A program made the position numbers and the translations under genes. A model generated the notes under the pieces. The model ran no database searches. It was not told the origin of the DNA and worked only from the letters and a program-made list of their open reading frames with translations. 10,870 nt of DNA from Desulfobacterales bacterium HSG17 (lineage in GTDB: Bacteria > Desulfobacterota > Desulfobacteria > Desulfobacterales > Desulfococcaceae), in the NCBI GenBank assembly GCA_030377945.1, contig JAUCGD010000100.1, positions 1 through 10,870 on the forward strand, written 5' to 3'. Numbering within the stretch: position 1 is the first letter of the stretch; every line of letters starts with the position of its first letter. Positions 1 to 9,079 of this stretch are shown piece by piece.

Positions 1-20
1 TTTTATTAAATTATATAAAG

Positions 21-27
21 AAAGGAG
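21..27 (+). promoter_or_regulatory. Ribosome binding site of the TonB-dependent receptor
   Basis: AAAGGAG lies seven bases before the ATG at 35 and supports that start. The upstream promoter is not visible because only 34 bases precede the gene. Confidence 0.8.
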
Positions 28-34
28 AAATTTC

Positions 35-2074
35 ATGAGCAGAAAATCTCTATGTATGCACACAATTCTAAGTATTGCAGTCATACTTGTCTGCCATGCA
101 GCCCTTGTTTGTGCACAGACCTCTGTTGAAAAAAAACTAACAAAAGAAGAAAGTTTTACCAACCTGAGCCTTGAGGATCTGATGAGCATTCAGGTAACCT
201 CTGTCAGCAAGAAAGCACAGAATCTTTCAGACAGTGCTGCTGCCATTTTTGTTATTACTGACAGAGATATTATACGTTCCGGTGCCACCAGTATTCCTGA
301 TGCCCTGCGAATGGTTCCCGGACTTCATGTAGCCCGTATTGATTCCAATAAATGGGCTGTGAGCAGCCGGGGGTTCAACAGCCGTTTTACTGAAAAACTT
401 CTGGTTCTTATTGATGGGCGCAGCGTTTATTCTCCATACTTCTCAGGTGTATATTGGGAAGTGCAGGATGTGCTGCTGGAGGATGTGGATAGGATTGAAG
501 TCATTCGCGGTCCCGGGGCCTCATTATGGGGGGCCAACGCTGTAAACGGTGTGATTAACATCATCTCCAAACACTCGGCCGACACCCGCAGCGGTCTGGT
601 AAGTGCCGGAGGTGGAAATGCAGAACAGCTCTTCGGCGGTGCCCGTTACGGGGCTTCTTTGGGAAAAAGCACCTATGGGCGTATATATGCCAAGTATTTC
701 AAACGGGATGAGTTTGAATATAAAGCAGGAGGAAATGCCGGAGATGAGTGGGATACCTTTCGTACCGGATTCCGCATGGATTCAAAGCTGAGCGGGCCTG
801 ACAATTTTACTTTTCAGGGGGATATCTATACAGGGGATATTAACCAGAGACTTGTTGAAGTTCCGTTTTCGGAACCGCCTTATTCCTTAGTTGCAGAAGA
901 CGATATCAGGGTGTCGGGCGGAAATCTCCTCGTCCGCTGGCAGCGCATACTTTCGTCTGTTTCCGAATTCACGCTTCAGGCATACTATGACTGGACAAAA
1001 CGGGAAGACTTGTATGCACATGAGAAGCGGGACAGTTTTGATCTTGACTTTCAACATCGGTTTGCCCTGGCCGACAGCCATGACGTTATATGGGGTGTAC
1101 GATACCGATATACCTATGACGATTTCACCAATATGTTTATTGCAGAACTTGATCCGGACAGCCGCGGAGATAATCTTTTCAGTGCGTTTATCCAGGATGA
1201 GATTTCTATTGTGCAAGATAAATTGTGGTTTACTCTGGGAGCCAAAGTCGAACACAATGACTACAGCGGATATGAAATACAGCCGAGCGGGAGAGTGCTC
1301 TGGGCACCTCATTCAGATCACAGGTTCTGGACTGCCATATCACGCGCGGTGCGCACACCATCACGGTTGGAACATGACGGACGGATTCATACTGTTACGA
1401 TTCCTCCTTCCTCTCCTATGGTGCCTTTGCCCATAGCAATCAGTGTTGACGGAAATACTTCTTATGATTCCGAAGATCTGATGGCTTACGAAGCAGGCTA
1501 CCGTTTTGTGCCGAATCAGTCTTTTTCACTGGACTTCACTGGATTTTATAACGATTATGATAAGTTAAGAATACTTACACCATCGGAACCCATATTGAAG
1601 GATACATATATTGAGCAGGTATCAATTGCTAAAAACAATGCTTCAGGCGAGGTTTACGGGCTGGAAGTGAGCGGTGTATGGCAGGCGGCTGATTGGTTGA
1701 ACATGAATCTTGCATACAGTTTTTTAAATACCGACGTAATTGTGGGAGGAATTGGGGGAAAAGCACCTAAACACCAGATATCCCTGCGCACAAGTCTCAA
1801 TCCTTTAGATAACCTTGATATGGATTTCTGGCTTCGTTATGTGGATGATATAGAAGCAGACTATACAAAATCAGGGTCCTATGGACAATATGAGATTGAC
1901 GGCTATTTGACCGTTGATCTGCGAATGGCCTGGCATTTTACGGAAAATGCGGAATTCATCGCGGTCGGACAGAATCTCCTGGATGAAGGTCATATGGAAT
2001 TTGTTCAGGAAATTTTTCTTGTACCGACCGAAGTTCCCCGGAGTTTTTACGGACAGGTAAAATATTACTTTTAA
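35..2074 (+). CDS. TonB-dependent outer-membrane receptor, ligand unknown
   Basis: A complete 679-residue TonB-dependent receptor, expected to form a plugged beta-barrel in the outer membrane and import or sense a scarce ligand using TonB energy. Residues 1-27 are a signal peptide (basic start, hydrophobic core, cleavage after VCA). A TonB-box-like stretch, IQVTSVS at 52-58, leads into the plug domain (about 58-180), which has the family motifs SGATSIPDALRMVPGL, VLIDGRSVY, RIEVIRGPGASLWGANA and VNGVINIIS. The rest is alternating aromatic and polar barrel sequence ending in a C-terminal Phe, the usual barrel-assembly signal. The length is normal for the family. The ATG is chosen because an AAAGGAG ribosome binding site lies seven bases upstream. 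It is the first gene of an operon with a YfiR protein and a hybrid kinase, so a signalling role is plausible. Siderophore, cobalamin or other ligands cannot be told apart from sequence alone. Confidence 0.93.
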   Translation: MSRKSLCMHTILSIAVILVCHAALVCAQTSVEKKLTKEESFTNLSLEDLMSIQVTSVSKKAQNLSDSAAAIFVITDRDIIRSGATSIPDALRMVPGLHVARIDSNKWAVSSRGFNSRFTEKLLVLIDGRSVYSPYFSGVYWEVQDVLLEDVDRIEVIRGPGASLWGANAVNGVINIISKHSADTRSGLVSAGGGNAEQLFGGARYGASLGKSTYGRIYAKYFKRDEFEYKAGGNAGDEWDTFRTGFRMDSKLSGPDNFTFQGDIYTGDINQRLVEVPFSEPPYSLVAEDDIRVSGGNLLVRWQRILSSVSEFTLQAYYDWTKREDLYAHEKRDSFDLDFQHRFALADSHDVIWGVRYRYTYDDFTNMFIAELDPDSRGDNLFSAFIQDEISIVQDKLWFTLGAKVEHNDYSGYEIQPSGRVLWAPHSDHRFWTAISRAVRTPSRLEHDGRIHTVTIPPSSPMVPLPIAISVDGNTSYDSEDLMAYEAGYRFVPNQSFSLDFTGFYNDYDKLRILTPSEPILKDTYIEQVSIAKNNASGEVYGLEVSGVWQAADWLNMNLAYSFLNTDVIVGGIGGKAPKHQISLRTSLNPLDNLDMDFWLRYVDDIEADYTKSGSYGQYEIDGYLTVDLRMAWHFTENAEFIAVGQNLLDEGHMEFVQEIFLVPTEVPRSFYGQVKYYF

Positions 2075-2083
2075 GGAATTCAG

Positions 2084-2659
2084 ATGGAAAAACACGGATG
2101 CAGGGTAAACCTGTATAGCAGGATTCTTTGCTTTATTATTTTGATTTTAATGTTTTTTTTCCCCGTGCATAAAAGTGTCTTTGCTGACGATACCTTGAAA
2201 GAGTATTCTGTAAAAGCTGCATTTACACTCAATTTTGCCAGATATGCAAAATGGCCGGACGGGTCTTTTGCAGAGAAATCATCCCCCTGCCTCCTTCAAG
2301 TTGTGGGAGACAGGAGCATTGAACAGGTTTTCCAAACCGTTTCAGGAGAGAAAATCGGTTCCCGTAAACTCATGGTCAATCTTGGTGATAATTCACATGA
2401 TACAGGCATCTTTCATATGATTTTTATCTGCCGTTCTGTTAATCCCTCGGATGTGTCACAAATTCTTGCTTCTGTTAAAGGAAAGCCTGTTCTAACCATA
2501 GGTGAAAAAAAAGAATTCATCAAACAAGGCGGAATGATCAATTTTTTTACAAAAAACGAACGTCTCTATTTTGAAGTAAATATGGATATCCTCAGACAGC
2601 AAAATGTAAAGCTCAGCTCTCGTCTTTTAAAACTGGCAATACTGGTAGGTGACAAATGA
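2084..2659 (+). CDS. YfiR-family (DUF4154) periplasmic protein
   Basis: A complete 191-residue protein of the YfiR/DUF4154 family, close to the usual family length. Residues 1-34 form a signal peptide (long hydrophobic run at 14-27, cleavage after SVFA), so the mature protein should be periplasmic. Family hallmarks seen are [15 protein letters not shown] at 44-58, a VVGD turn, the core GKPVLTIGE and GGMINFF segments, and a C-terminal [12 protein letters not shown] helix. The mature part has only two cysteines (C69 and C116), which could form a disulfide. In Pseudomonas, YfiR is a periplasmic repressor of the diguanylate cyclase YfiN and is released by the outer-membrane lipoprotein YfiB. Here the gene lies nine bases after the receptor gene, with an AAGGA site overlapping the receptor stop, and overlaps the following CHASE8-like kinase gene. 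By inference it regulates that kinase. I do not assign the symbol because the partner is not a cyclase. Confidence 0.9.
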   Translation: MEKHGCRVNLYSRILCFIILILMFFFPVHKSVFADDTLKEYSVKAAFTLNFARYAKWPDGSFAEKSSPCLLQVVGDRSIEQVFQTVSGEKIGSRKLMVNLGDNSHDTGIFHMIFICRSVNPSDVSQILASVKGKPVLTIGEKKEFIKQGGMINFFTKNERLYFEVNMDILRQQNVKLSSRLLKLAILVGDK

Positions 2660-5565
2660 GAATAAAACGCATAAGATTACAAGCAGGTAATATTTCCATC
2701 AGAACAAAGCTTATTCTTTTATTAAGCCTGACAACCGTGCTGGCCTTGTCCCTGGTTTTTACTGCGCTGGTTATTCATGAAAAAAGAAGCGCCAGGAAAA
2801 ATCTTGTGGGAGAATTATGTTCAATGGCTGATGTTGTGGCCTTAAACAGCGGTGCTGCCATGTCGTTTAATGATGAAGATGCTGCCCGCGAAAATCTGGC
2901 ATCCCTGTCTGCAAAACCTGGAATTATTGTTGCCGTCCTGTATGATTTGGATGGAAATGAGTATAGTAAATTCAGCCGGGATGGAATCAATGCACAATCG
3001 CTGATTGCCGAGATACAAAATATCTATCCTGATCGAAAGCTAATGCTGAATGAATTGACCGGACTGAAAACAATCACCTGGCAGACCGATCAATATGTGC
3101 ATGTAATACGACCCGTCCTTATACAGGGAACCCTGATGGGGGGAATTCATCTGATTGATGATATGCAGCAATTAAATGTTAGACTTCACACATATTATAT
3201 GGTTGTATCAAGTATTATGGCGATTACACTCCTGATTGTATTCATCCTGTCTGCCTGGATGCAGAAGATTTTTACAAAGCCCTTATCTGATGTTATACAA
3301 TCCATGACCAGGGTGACACATGAAAAAAACTATGACGTAAGTGTGAAAAAGCAGAGTAATGATGAATTCGGCATGCTGGTTGACCACTTTAACAATATGA
3401 TAGGCGAGATTCATAACCGTGACCAGGAACTGAAATCATACAGCCTAAACCTTGAAAACATGATTGAGGTACGTACCATTGATCTTGAGAAAGCAAAAGA
3501 TGAAGCTGAAGAAGCAAGTCGGGCCAAATCCCAGTTTCTGGCAAATATGAGTCATGAAATCCGAACCCCAATGAACGGTGTACTGGGTATGGCTGAATTG
3601 TTGATTGACGCAGATCTGAATGATGAGCAGTTTCGGTTTGTCAGAACCATTCAGAATTCCGGAGAATCATTACTGGCCATTATCAATGATATTCTGGATT
3701 TTTCCAAAATCGAAGCAGGCAAACTTGAACTTGAAGTTATTGAATTCAATGTGCAGCTTCTTATTGAAGATGTTGTTCAACTGCTTGCAGCACGGGCATA
3801 TGCCAAAAAGATTGAATTATCCCTTATTATTCCCGAAAAAAATCATTATTATCTAAAAGGTGATCCCACGCGGATTCGGCAGGTTCTCGTCAATCTTATG
3901 GGTAATGCCATAAAGTTTACAGAGCAGGGTGAGGTTGTGGTTCGGGTTTCTATAACACCCCAGGGGTATAACCGTGTGCTGCTGCATGTATCCATCCGTG
4001 ATACCGGGGTTGGAATCAGCCCGGAAGATATGCAAAGGCTTTTCCAGCCTTTTTCCCAGGCTGACGGCTCCACAACCCGTAAATATGGAGGAACCGGACT
4101 GGGTCTGACAATATCAAGGAAAATCATATTGATGATGGGAGGAGAAATCAATTGTGAAAGCATTCCCGGTAAAGGTTCTGACTTTTTTTTCAATATACTT
4201 CTCGAAGTCGGTTCAAAAGAGCAAAACCAAAGCCGTCTGCCCGGTATAAGCGAGTTGAAAGGGCTTAAAGTTCTCATTATTGACGATAATTCAACCAATC
4301 AGAAAATTCTCGAAAAACAGACCGATTCATGGGGTGTGAAAAATGACACTGCGGCCAGCGGCCCGGAAGGGATAAAAAAACTTTTTTCAGCACAGGCAAA
4401 AGAAGAACCTTTTGATCTGGTTCTTCTTGATATGGATATGCCGAAAATGAACGGCATTGAGGTGGCAGAACAAATTCAGGCGGATACATCCTTATCCAAT
4501 ACAAAAATGATTCTGCTGACATCAATCGGATTACGCGGTGATTCCGTTCTCGCTAAAAAAGCCGGTTTCTCCGCATACCTGACCAAGCCGGTTCTCCAAT
4601 CCGACCTCCATGCTGCATTGTTGAAAGTAATTGATTACCCGTCAGAAAGCAAAACCCGGCAATTTGTCACCCGCCACAGCATTGCCGAAGAGAAGATGAG
4701 ATTCAACCGGCATATTCTAGTGGTGGAAGATAATCCTACGAACCAACTGGTTGCCGTTTCCATGCTCAGGGCACTGGGATGCCGAGCTGATATTGCCTCA
4801 AACGGTCAGGAAGCGGTAGATTCCTTATGGAATACCCAGTATGATCTGATCCTTATGGATTGTCAGATGCCTGTATTGGACGGATATCAAACTACTGCGG
4901 CCATCAGGCGACTGGAAAAGAAAAATGTCCTGGAAAAATATACCCCCATTGTAGCATTAACTGCAAATGCTCTTGAGGGTGACAGGGAAAAATGTCTGGC
5001 TGCGGGAATGGACGATTATATGAGCAAACCTTTTAAGCAATCCGGGATTCAGGCTGTCCTGGAACGATGGTTCAACGATAATACGCCAGCAAAGCCTGAA
5101 GTCGTGCCGGAAAAAATCAGAGCGGAAAAAGAAGATAAAAATTCGAAAGAGGATGCTTCCCATGAAGATCTAATGGACACAGAAAACAATGAAATAATTG
5201 ACTTTAAAGTACTCCGCTTACTGGAAGAACTCCAGATTGAAGGGGAACCAAGCATTGTAGCCTCAATAATCAATGCTTTCCTCAACTGTTCCATGTCTCA
5301 ACTTCCCCAATTGCAAAAATCGTTTTCGGAGAATGACATTAAAACCGTGCAGCAATTGGCGCACAGTTTCAAATCCAGTAGTGCCAATGTGGGAGCTGTC
5401 AGATTGTCTGAGATGAGCAGTGAACTTGAAATGAACTGTAAAAAGGGTTCTATGGAAAATATTGCTGATCTCATTTCAGCCATTGAAACGGAATTTGTGC
5501 GGGTGAAGGATGAATTAACAAAACAGAAAGGAAATCCTGGCAAAAGAAATACTATAATCCTATGA
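2656..5565 (+). CDS. CHASE8-like hybrid histidine kinase with two receivers and Hpt
   Basis: A 969-residue inner-membrane phosphorelay kinase. In order: transmembrane helix 18-40; periplasmic domain about 41-180, whose first part ([12 protein letters not shown] then an LYDLDG strand) resembles CHASE8, the sensor domain of YfiN; second helix 181-202; HAMP about 204-256; coiled coil; HisKA with the phospho-accepting His at H300 ([10 protein letters not shown]); HATPase with N-box N417, DTGVGIS at 449-455 and GGTGLGLT at 478-485; receiver 1 (D543, D544, acceptor D592, T622, K644); receiver 2 (E691, D692, acceptor D735, T769, K791); a charged linker; and Hpt with H903 ([14 protein letters not shown]). 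All key residues are present, so a full His-Asp-His relay is expected, as in ArcB- or BarA-type kinases. The start codon overlaps the yfiR-like stop as ATGA, implying translational coupling; its own Shine-Dalgarno (AGGTG) is weak. No cognate output regulator lies in the window. Confidence 0.93.
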   Translation: MRIKRIRLQAGNISIRTKLILLLSLTTVLALSLVFTALVIHEKRSARKNLVGELCSMADVVALNSGAAMSFNDEDAARENLASLSAKPGIIVAVLYDLDGNEYSKFSRDGINAQSLIAEIQNIYPDRKLMLNELTGLKTITWQTDQYVHVIRPVLIQGTLMGGIHLIDDMQQLNVRLHTYYMVVSSIMAITLLIVFILSAWMQKIFTKPLSDVIQSMTRVTHEKNYDVSVKKQSNDEFGMLVDHFNNMIGEIHNRDQELKSYSLNLENMIEVRTIDLEKAKDEAEEASRAKSQFLANMSHEIRTPMNGVLGMAELLIDADLNDEQFRFVRTIQNSGESLLAIINDILDFSKIEAGKLELEVIEFNVQLLIEDVVQLLAARAYAKKIELSLIIPEKNHYYLKGDPTRIRQVLVNLMGNAIKFTEQGEVVVRVSITPQGYNRVLLHVSIRDTGVGISPEDMQRLFQPFSQADGSTTRKYGGTGLGLTISRKIILMMGGEINCESIPGKGSDFFFNILLEVGSKEQNQSRLPGISELKGLKVLIIDDNSTNQKILEKQTDSWGVKNDTAASGPEGIKKLFSAQAKEEPFDLVLLDMDMPKMNGIEVAEQIQADTSLSNTKMILLTSIGLRGDSVLAKKAGFSAYLTKPVLQSDLHAALLKVIDYPSESKTRQFVTRHSIAEEKMRFNRHILVVEDNPTNQLVAVSMLRALGCRADIASNGQEAVDSLWNTQYDLILMDCQMPVLDGYQTTAAIRRLEKKNVLEKYTPIVALTANALEGDREKCLAAGMDDYMSKPFKQSGIQAVLERWFNDNTPAKPEVVPEKIRAEKEDKNSKEDASHEDLMDTENNEIIDFKVLRLLEELQIEGEPSIVASIINAFLNCSMSQLPQLQKSFSENDIKTVQQLAHSFKSSSANVGAVRLSEMSSELEMNCKKGSMENIADLISAIETEFVRVKDELTKQKGNPGKRNTIIL

Positions 5566-5735
5566 ACACAAAATACAGTTGGATCTGATCCAGGCCGTCT
5601 AAAAACGTTATTATCTGCCGTAAATTTTTATCATTTTTTTGGACCTAAAAAATTTCTCTTGGTGTTTCTCAACAATTTAAGGATATTAGCATGGTTAACA
5701 TTCTCATGTATTGATTTTAAAAATTTGATATTTAT

Positions 5736-5741
5736 TATAAT
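5736..5741 (+). promoter_or_regulatory. Possible promoter -10 element for the exporter gene, in the 5566-5804 spacer
   Basis: The 239-base spacer between the kinase and exporter genes is very AT-rich. It holds a perfect TATAAT here, with TTGATT at 5711-5716 as a possible -35. The 19-base spacing is longer than ideal, and AT-rich DNA gives such matches by chance, so this is tentative. The location, about 64 bases before the TTG start and after a complete operon, fits an independent promoter. I saw no GC-rich stem followed by a T-run after the kinase stop, and no other supportable feature in the spacer. Confidence 0.35.
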
Positions 5742-5792
5742 ATAAGTTTAACAGATCGCTTAAAAAAAGCATTTAATTAACCTCAATTATAC

Positions 5793-5798
5793 AAGGAG
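5793..5798 (+). promoter_or_regulatory. Ribosome binding site that fixes the TTG start of the exporter
   Basis: AAGGAG lies six bases upstream of TTG at 5805. The first in-frame ATG is about sixty codons later and would remove the first two membrane helices, so the TTG is the best start. Confidence 0.8.
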
Positions 5799-5804
5799 AA
5801 AAAA

Positions 5805-6419
5805 TTGCCAGGTACAGAATTTTTTATAACATCATTGCTTGTTGTGTTAGTTCCCGGAACCGGGGTTATCTACACTGTTTCCACAGGTCTTTTTCTTGGA
5901 TGGCGGGCTGCAATTGCTGCGGCATTTGGCTGTACAGCCGGGATTATTCCCCATCTTCTTGCCAGTGTCCTGGGTCTTTCAATGCTTATTCACACAAGTG
6001 CTGTTGCATTTCAAATACTTAAATATGCAGGCGCTGCCTATCTTTTATTCATAGCCTGGTCAATGTGGCGTGAAACAGGTGTGCTTAAATTTGATTCCAG
6101 TCATAAAAAAACCGGTTTATGGAAGACAGCGCTCAGAGGTTTTCTGATAAATATTCTAAACCCAAAACTTTCAATTTTCTTTCTGGCTTTTCTGCCTCTT
6201 TTTGTACCGGCTGATTCTGTAAATCCAACCTTGCAGATGTCTTTTTTGAGCAGTTTTTTTATGGGATTAACTTTGGTTATATTTATACTTTACGGTATAT
6301 TTGCACATAATGTAAGCGCCTATCTAGTAAACTCACCCAAAGCTGTTGTCAGATCTCAGCGCACTTTTGCTGTTATCTTTGCTTTGCTTGGTGCAAAGCT
6401 TGCTGTTGCTGAGCAGTAG
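5805..6419 (+). CDS. LysE/RhtB-family amino-acid exporter
   Basis: A 204-residue integral inner-membrane protein, normal length for the LysE/RhtB family of amino-acid and small-metabolite exporters. About six hydrophobic segments are visible, near residues 6-28, 38-62, 68-88, 112-137, 146-168 and 181-202. Family features are the Pro-Gly near the N-terminus (P17-G18, here PGTGVIY where many members have PGP), the GCTAG small-residue stretch in helix 2, the KYAGAAYLLFIAWSMWR segment in helix 3, and the GFLINILNPK motif with FFLAFLPLF before the fourth loop. The exported substrate cannot be predicted; homoserine, threonine, lysine and other substrates are all known in the family. It starts with TTG behind AAGGAG. 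It stands alone, separated from the upstream operon by 239 bases and convergent with the downstream kinase at a distance of 16 bases, so a functional link to either signalling cassette is not supported. Confidence 0.88.
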   Translation: MPGTEFFITSLLVVLVPGTGVIYTVSTGLFLGWRAAIAAAFGCTAGIIPHLLASVLGLSMLIHTSAVAFQILKYAGAAYLLFIAWSMWRETGVLKFDSSHKKTGLWKTALRGFLINILNPKLSIFFLAFLPLFVPADSVNPTLQMSFLSSFFMGLTLVIFILYGIFAHNVSAYLVNSPKAVVRSQRTFAVIFALLGAKLAVAEQ

Positions 6420-6435
6420 ATATTCAGGGTCCGTG

Positions 6436-9075
6436 TTAAACCGAGATGCCGGAAGATTTGATTTTATCCACTATATCAGGAAAAACTTCCAAAACCTTTC
6501 CTATTTCATCAATATCCATGCTCTGGTTGCATGTGTATAATTCTTTCCCATATTCAATCAATAATTCAATATTGTATTTCAAGCCAAGCTCTTTTACATC
6601 CCTGGTAAAATCCGAAATTTCATCAAGGTAGAACATTTCGTTTATTGTGTTCCACCTGGGAATGAATTCATTCTCTAAAATACGGATAAGTTCAGGTGGC
6701 AGACTGGTTTTTACCGGTTCCCGGATGGTTGGAGGCTTTGATTTCCAGTTATCCTGTTCTTTTGCTTTGTTTTTGTATGGCAGAAATTTTTTTAATTCCT
6801 CAATAAGTTGACTCCTGCCAATGGGTTTTCTTAAATACCCGTCAAACAAGTCCTTAATCCGTTCTTCATCATCTTTCATTGCAGCAGCTGTGCAGGCAAT
6901 AACAGGTATATTTTTATATTTTTCATTATCCTTGATCTTTTTCGTTATTTCATAGCCGTCTTTGCCCGGCATTCTCAAGTCCATGAGAATCAGACGGGGT
7001 ATATGTCCCATCTGAAACATATCCAGGGCATATTGGCCGCAGTGTGCATCAATAATGCTAATTGAGGTGTCCTGCAAATATCCTTTGATAAGTTCCCTGT
7101 TGTAATCAATATCATCAACTATCATAATGTCTGCCGGATCAAAAATCACATATTTATAATCTGAAACAAGGTTAAAGATTTCTGTTTTCTTTTCATCCTT
7201 AAATTTAATATCTGAAAACTCAATCTTAAAGCAGCTTCCTTTTCCAAGCTCACTTTCAAGGGAAATTCTGCCGTTCATCATTTCAACCAGCCGGCTGCTA
7301 ATTGTCAAGCCCAGGCCCGTACCGCCGTATTCCTTTGTATTTTGTCCTTCCTGCTGCTTGAATCTTTTAAAAATGACAGACTGCTGCTCCTTGGGTATTC
7401 CTATGCCTGTGTCTTCAACCTCCAGCACAAGGTGTGACAGATTCGAATCATTTTCCCTGTCCTTTGTGTAACCTGCAAATATCTTCACATACCCCTTTGG
7501 TGTGAATTTCAGCGAATTTCCAACCAGGTTAACCAGGATCTGCCGAACCTTGACCTCATCCATGAACAGGATTTCCGGCATAAACCTCTCAATTTCTATT
7601 TTTAGTTCAATATTTTTTTCCAGGAATTTATTCATAAATATTGACCGGACCTCATCCAGCAAATCCATAATGATTATGGGTTCTATCAGTATATCCAGTT
7701 TACCGGCCTCTATTTTTGACAGGTCAAGAATATCATTAACAAGGGAAAGTAGACCTTTTCCGCTGGTATAAATGTTATTACAATAATTTTGATGCACAGG
7801 TTCTTTGATCTGATTCATCAAAATTTCACTAAAGCCCAGGATAGCGTTCATTGGGGTTCGGATTTCATGGCTCATATTTGCCAAAAACATGCTTTTTGCC
7901 TGATTAGCTTTTTCAGCAGCTTTTTGGGCCTTTTGCATTTCTATGGTAGCATATTCGCGCCTTACAACTTCCTGCTGCAATTGCTTGTTGGTCAGCAGGA
8001 GTTTCTCAGTGCGTTCCTTAACCAGGGATTCCAATTGATTCCGGTGCCGGTGTATGATATCAAGCATCTCGTTAAAAGCTGTGCCTAATTGTGCAATTTC
8101 ATCATTGTGTTTAAAAACAAATCTGGCCTGGTCGTCTCCAGCTTTGATCTGCGTTACTACCCCGGACATGTAGCGGATGGGATCAACCAAGTTTTTAGCA
8201 ATAAAATAAATAAGATAAATAAGAAATAAAAGAGTAATCCCGGCTGAAATATAAGATTGATACTGTATTCGGGTACGCAGTTTCTCACCTGTTTCAATGG
8301 CTATCCCGGACAGGGCTTCCATCATTCCTGACATATTTTCAAAAAGCATTGTCAACTCACCTGAAATATCATCAAACTGAAAATTGATCTCCTTTATCTT
8401 TTTTTCCAGGGTAAAATCATGTTGAATCAAGTCATCAAATTTCTTCATGTAGGACTCAATACGATTATCCATCATGGCAGATTTGGAAACCCGGGTTCGT
8501 ACAAATGCAAACACCATTTGAAGAGCCTGATATTCGGAATTATTGCGACTGTTGCTGTAACGATCTAAAAATATGTGCATGTTTAACAATGATTTTAAAA
8601 GCTCAGGTTCTTGACTGAACAGGATTGCAGAAGACAGCATTTGATAAGTGGAAGTTATCTGGGTCAGGTTCAGGCGCTGCTCTGTTTTAAACTGGATCAA
8701 CCGGTTGAAAAGTTCCTCGTATTGAGCAAGGAGTAAGGATATTTTCTGCATATCCAGGCATAATTCTTCTCCGAATAATATCGGATCAAAACCTTGGGCC
8801 CTATCCTGGATACTCTCAATTAACAGCCCGAAATGCTGTTCTGCATCAGGATGGCTTCGGGCCTGGACAACTTTTTCCCAGAACCTGATTTTCCAGAATT
8901 GCTTTCCCAGGCAAAGGATTTCCTGTTCAATAATTGCCGCAGCCTGAACCTTTTCCAGGCTGGCAGACAGTTTGCTCTGAAATCCTAAAAGAGCTGCATA
9001 GGAAAAACTAAACAGGATCAGCATCAGTGCTGCAATAAGGAAATAGCGCTGTCTTGCGGTTCTGATTGCCGGCAT
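6436..9075 (-). CDS. Hybrid histidine kinase with helical periplasmic sensor, receiver and His-less Hpt-like C-terminus
   Basis: An 879-residue inner-membrane hybrid kinase. In order: transmembrane helix 11-32; periplasmic region about 33-274, rich in predicted helix and not matching a sensor family I can name confidently; second helix 275-293; HAMP about 295-347 (DPIRYMSGVV start); coiled coil 350-395; HisKA with H403 ([10 protein letters not shown]); HATPase with N520, DTGIGIP starting at D555 and GGTGLGL; and one receiver with D654, D655, acceptor D699 and K750. Residues 792-879 form a helical domain resembling Hpt, but R825 sits where the phospho-histidine is expected and the region has no His. 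The gene starts four bases after the stop of the tandem binding-protein gene, so they are co-transcribed. By analogy with TorT-TorS, the kinase probably reads the state of that binding protein. A weak GGGA is the only Shine-Dalgarno seen. No cognate regulator is in the window. Confidence 0.92.
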   Translation of the reverse strand: MPAIRTARQRYFLIAALMLILFSFSYAALLGFQSKLSASLEKVQAAAIIEQEILCLGKQFWKIRFWEKVVQARSHPDAEQHFGLLIESIQDRAQGFDPILFGEELCLDMQKISLLLAQYEELFNRLIQFKTEQRLNLTQITSTYQMLSSAILFSQEPELLKSLLNMHIFLDRYSNSRNNSEYQALQMVFAFVRTRVSKSAMMDNRIESYMKKFDDLIQHDFTLEKKIKEINFQFDDISGELTMLFENMSGMMEALSGIAIETGEKLRTRIQYQSYISAGITLLFLIYLIYFIAKNLVDPIRYMSGVVTQIKAGDDQARFVFKHNDEIAQLGTAFNEMLDIIHRHRNQLESLVKERTEKLLLTNKQLQQEVVRREYATIEMQKAQKAAEKANQAKSMFLANMSHEIRTPMNAILGFSEILMNQIKEPVHQNYCNNIYTSGKGLLSLVNDILDLSKIEAGKLDILIEPIIIMDLLDEVRSIFMNKFLEKNIELKIEIERFMPEILFMDEVKVRQILVNLVGNSLKFTPKGYVKIFAGYTKDRENDSNLSHLVLEVEDTGIGIPKEQQSVIFKRFKQQEGQNTKEYGGTGLGLTISSRLVEMMNGRISLESELGKGSCFKIEFSDIKFKDEKKTEIFNLVSDYKYVIFDPADIMIVDDIDYNRELIKGYLQDTSISIIDAHCGQYALDMFQMGHIPRLILMDLRMPGKDGYEITKKIKDNEKYKNIPVIACTAAAMKDDEERIKDLFDGYLRKPIGRSQLIEELKKFLPYKNKAKEQDNWKSKPPTIREPVKTSLPPELIRILENEFIPRWNTINEMFYLDEISDFTRDVKELGLKYNIELLIEYGKELYTCNQSMDIDEIGKVLEVFPDIVDKIKSSGISV

Positions 9076-9079
9076 AATG

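Noticed and set aside
891..1436. Long open frames on both strands inside the receptor gene (+ 891-1436 and - 887-1312)
   Set aside because: They lie wholly inside the well-supported receptor gene, lack ribosome binding sites and have no recognisable domain; they are shadows.
3849..4298. Open frame of 149 codons on the - strand inside the first kinase
   Set aside because: It is antisense to the conserved ATPase region, whose codon pattern explains the open frame; no family features are seen.
5622..5655. AT-only imperfect inverted repeat around a TTTTTTT run after the first kinase gene
   Set aside because: The stem contains only A-T pairs with a mismatch and would be too weak for an intrinsic terminator.
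5691..5714. Tiny reading frame of seven codons (MVNILMY) preceded by AAGGA at 5680-5684 or close by
   Set aside because: Too short, AT-rich context, no leader-peptide codon bias and no attenuator hairpin seen after it; likely chance.
6381..6399. Perfect 7-base inverted repeat GCTTTGC/GCAAAGC with a 5-base loop near the exporter 3' end
   Set aside because: It lies inside the exporter coding sequence, and neither strand has a T-run after it, so it is not a convincing terminator for either convergent gene.
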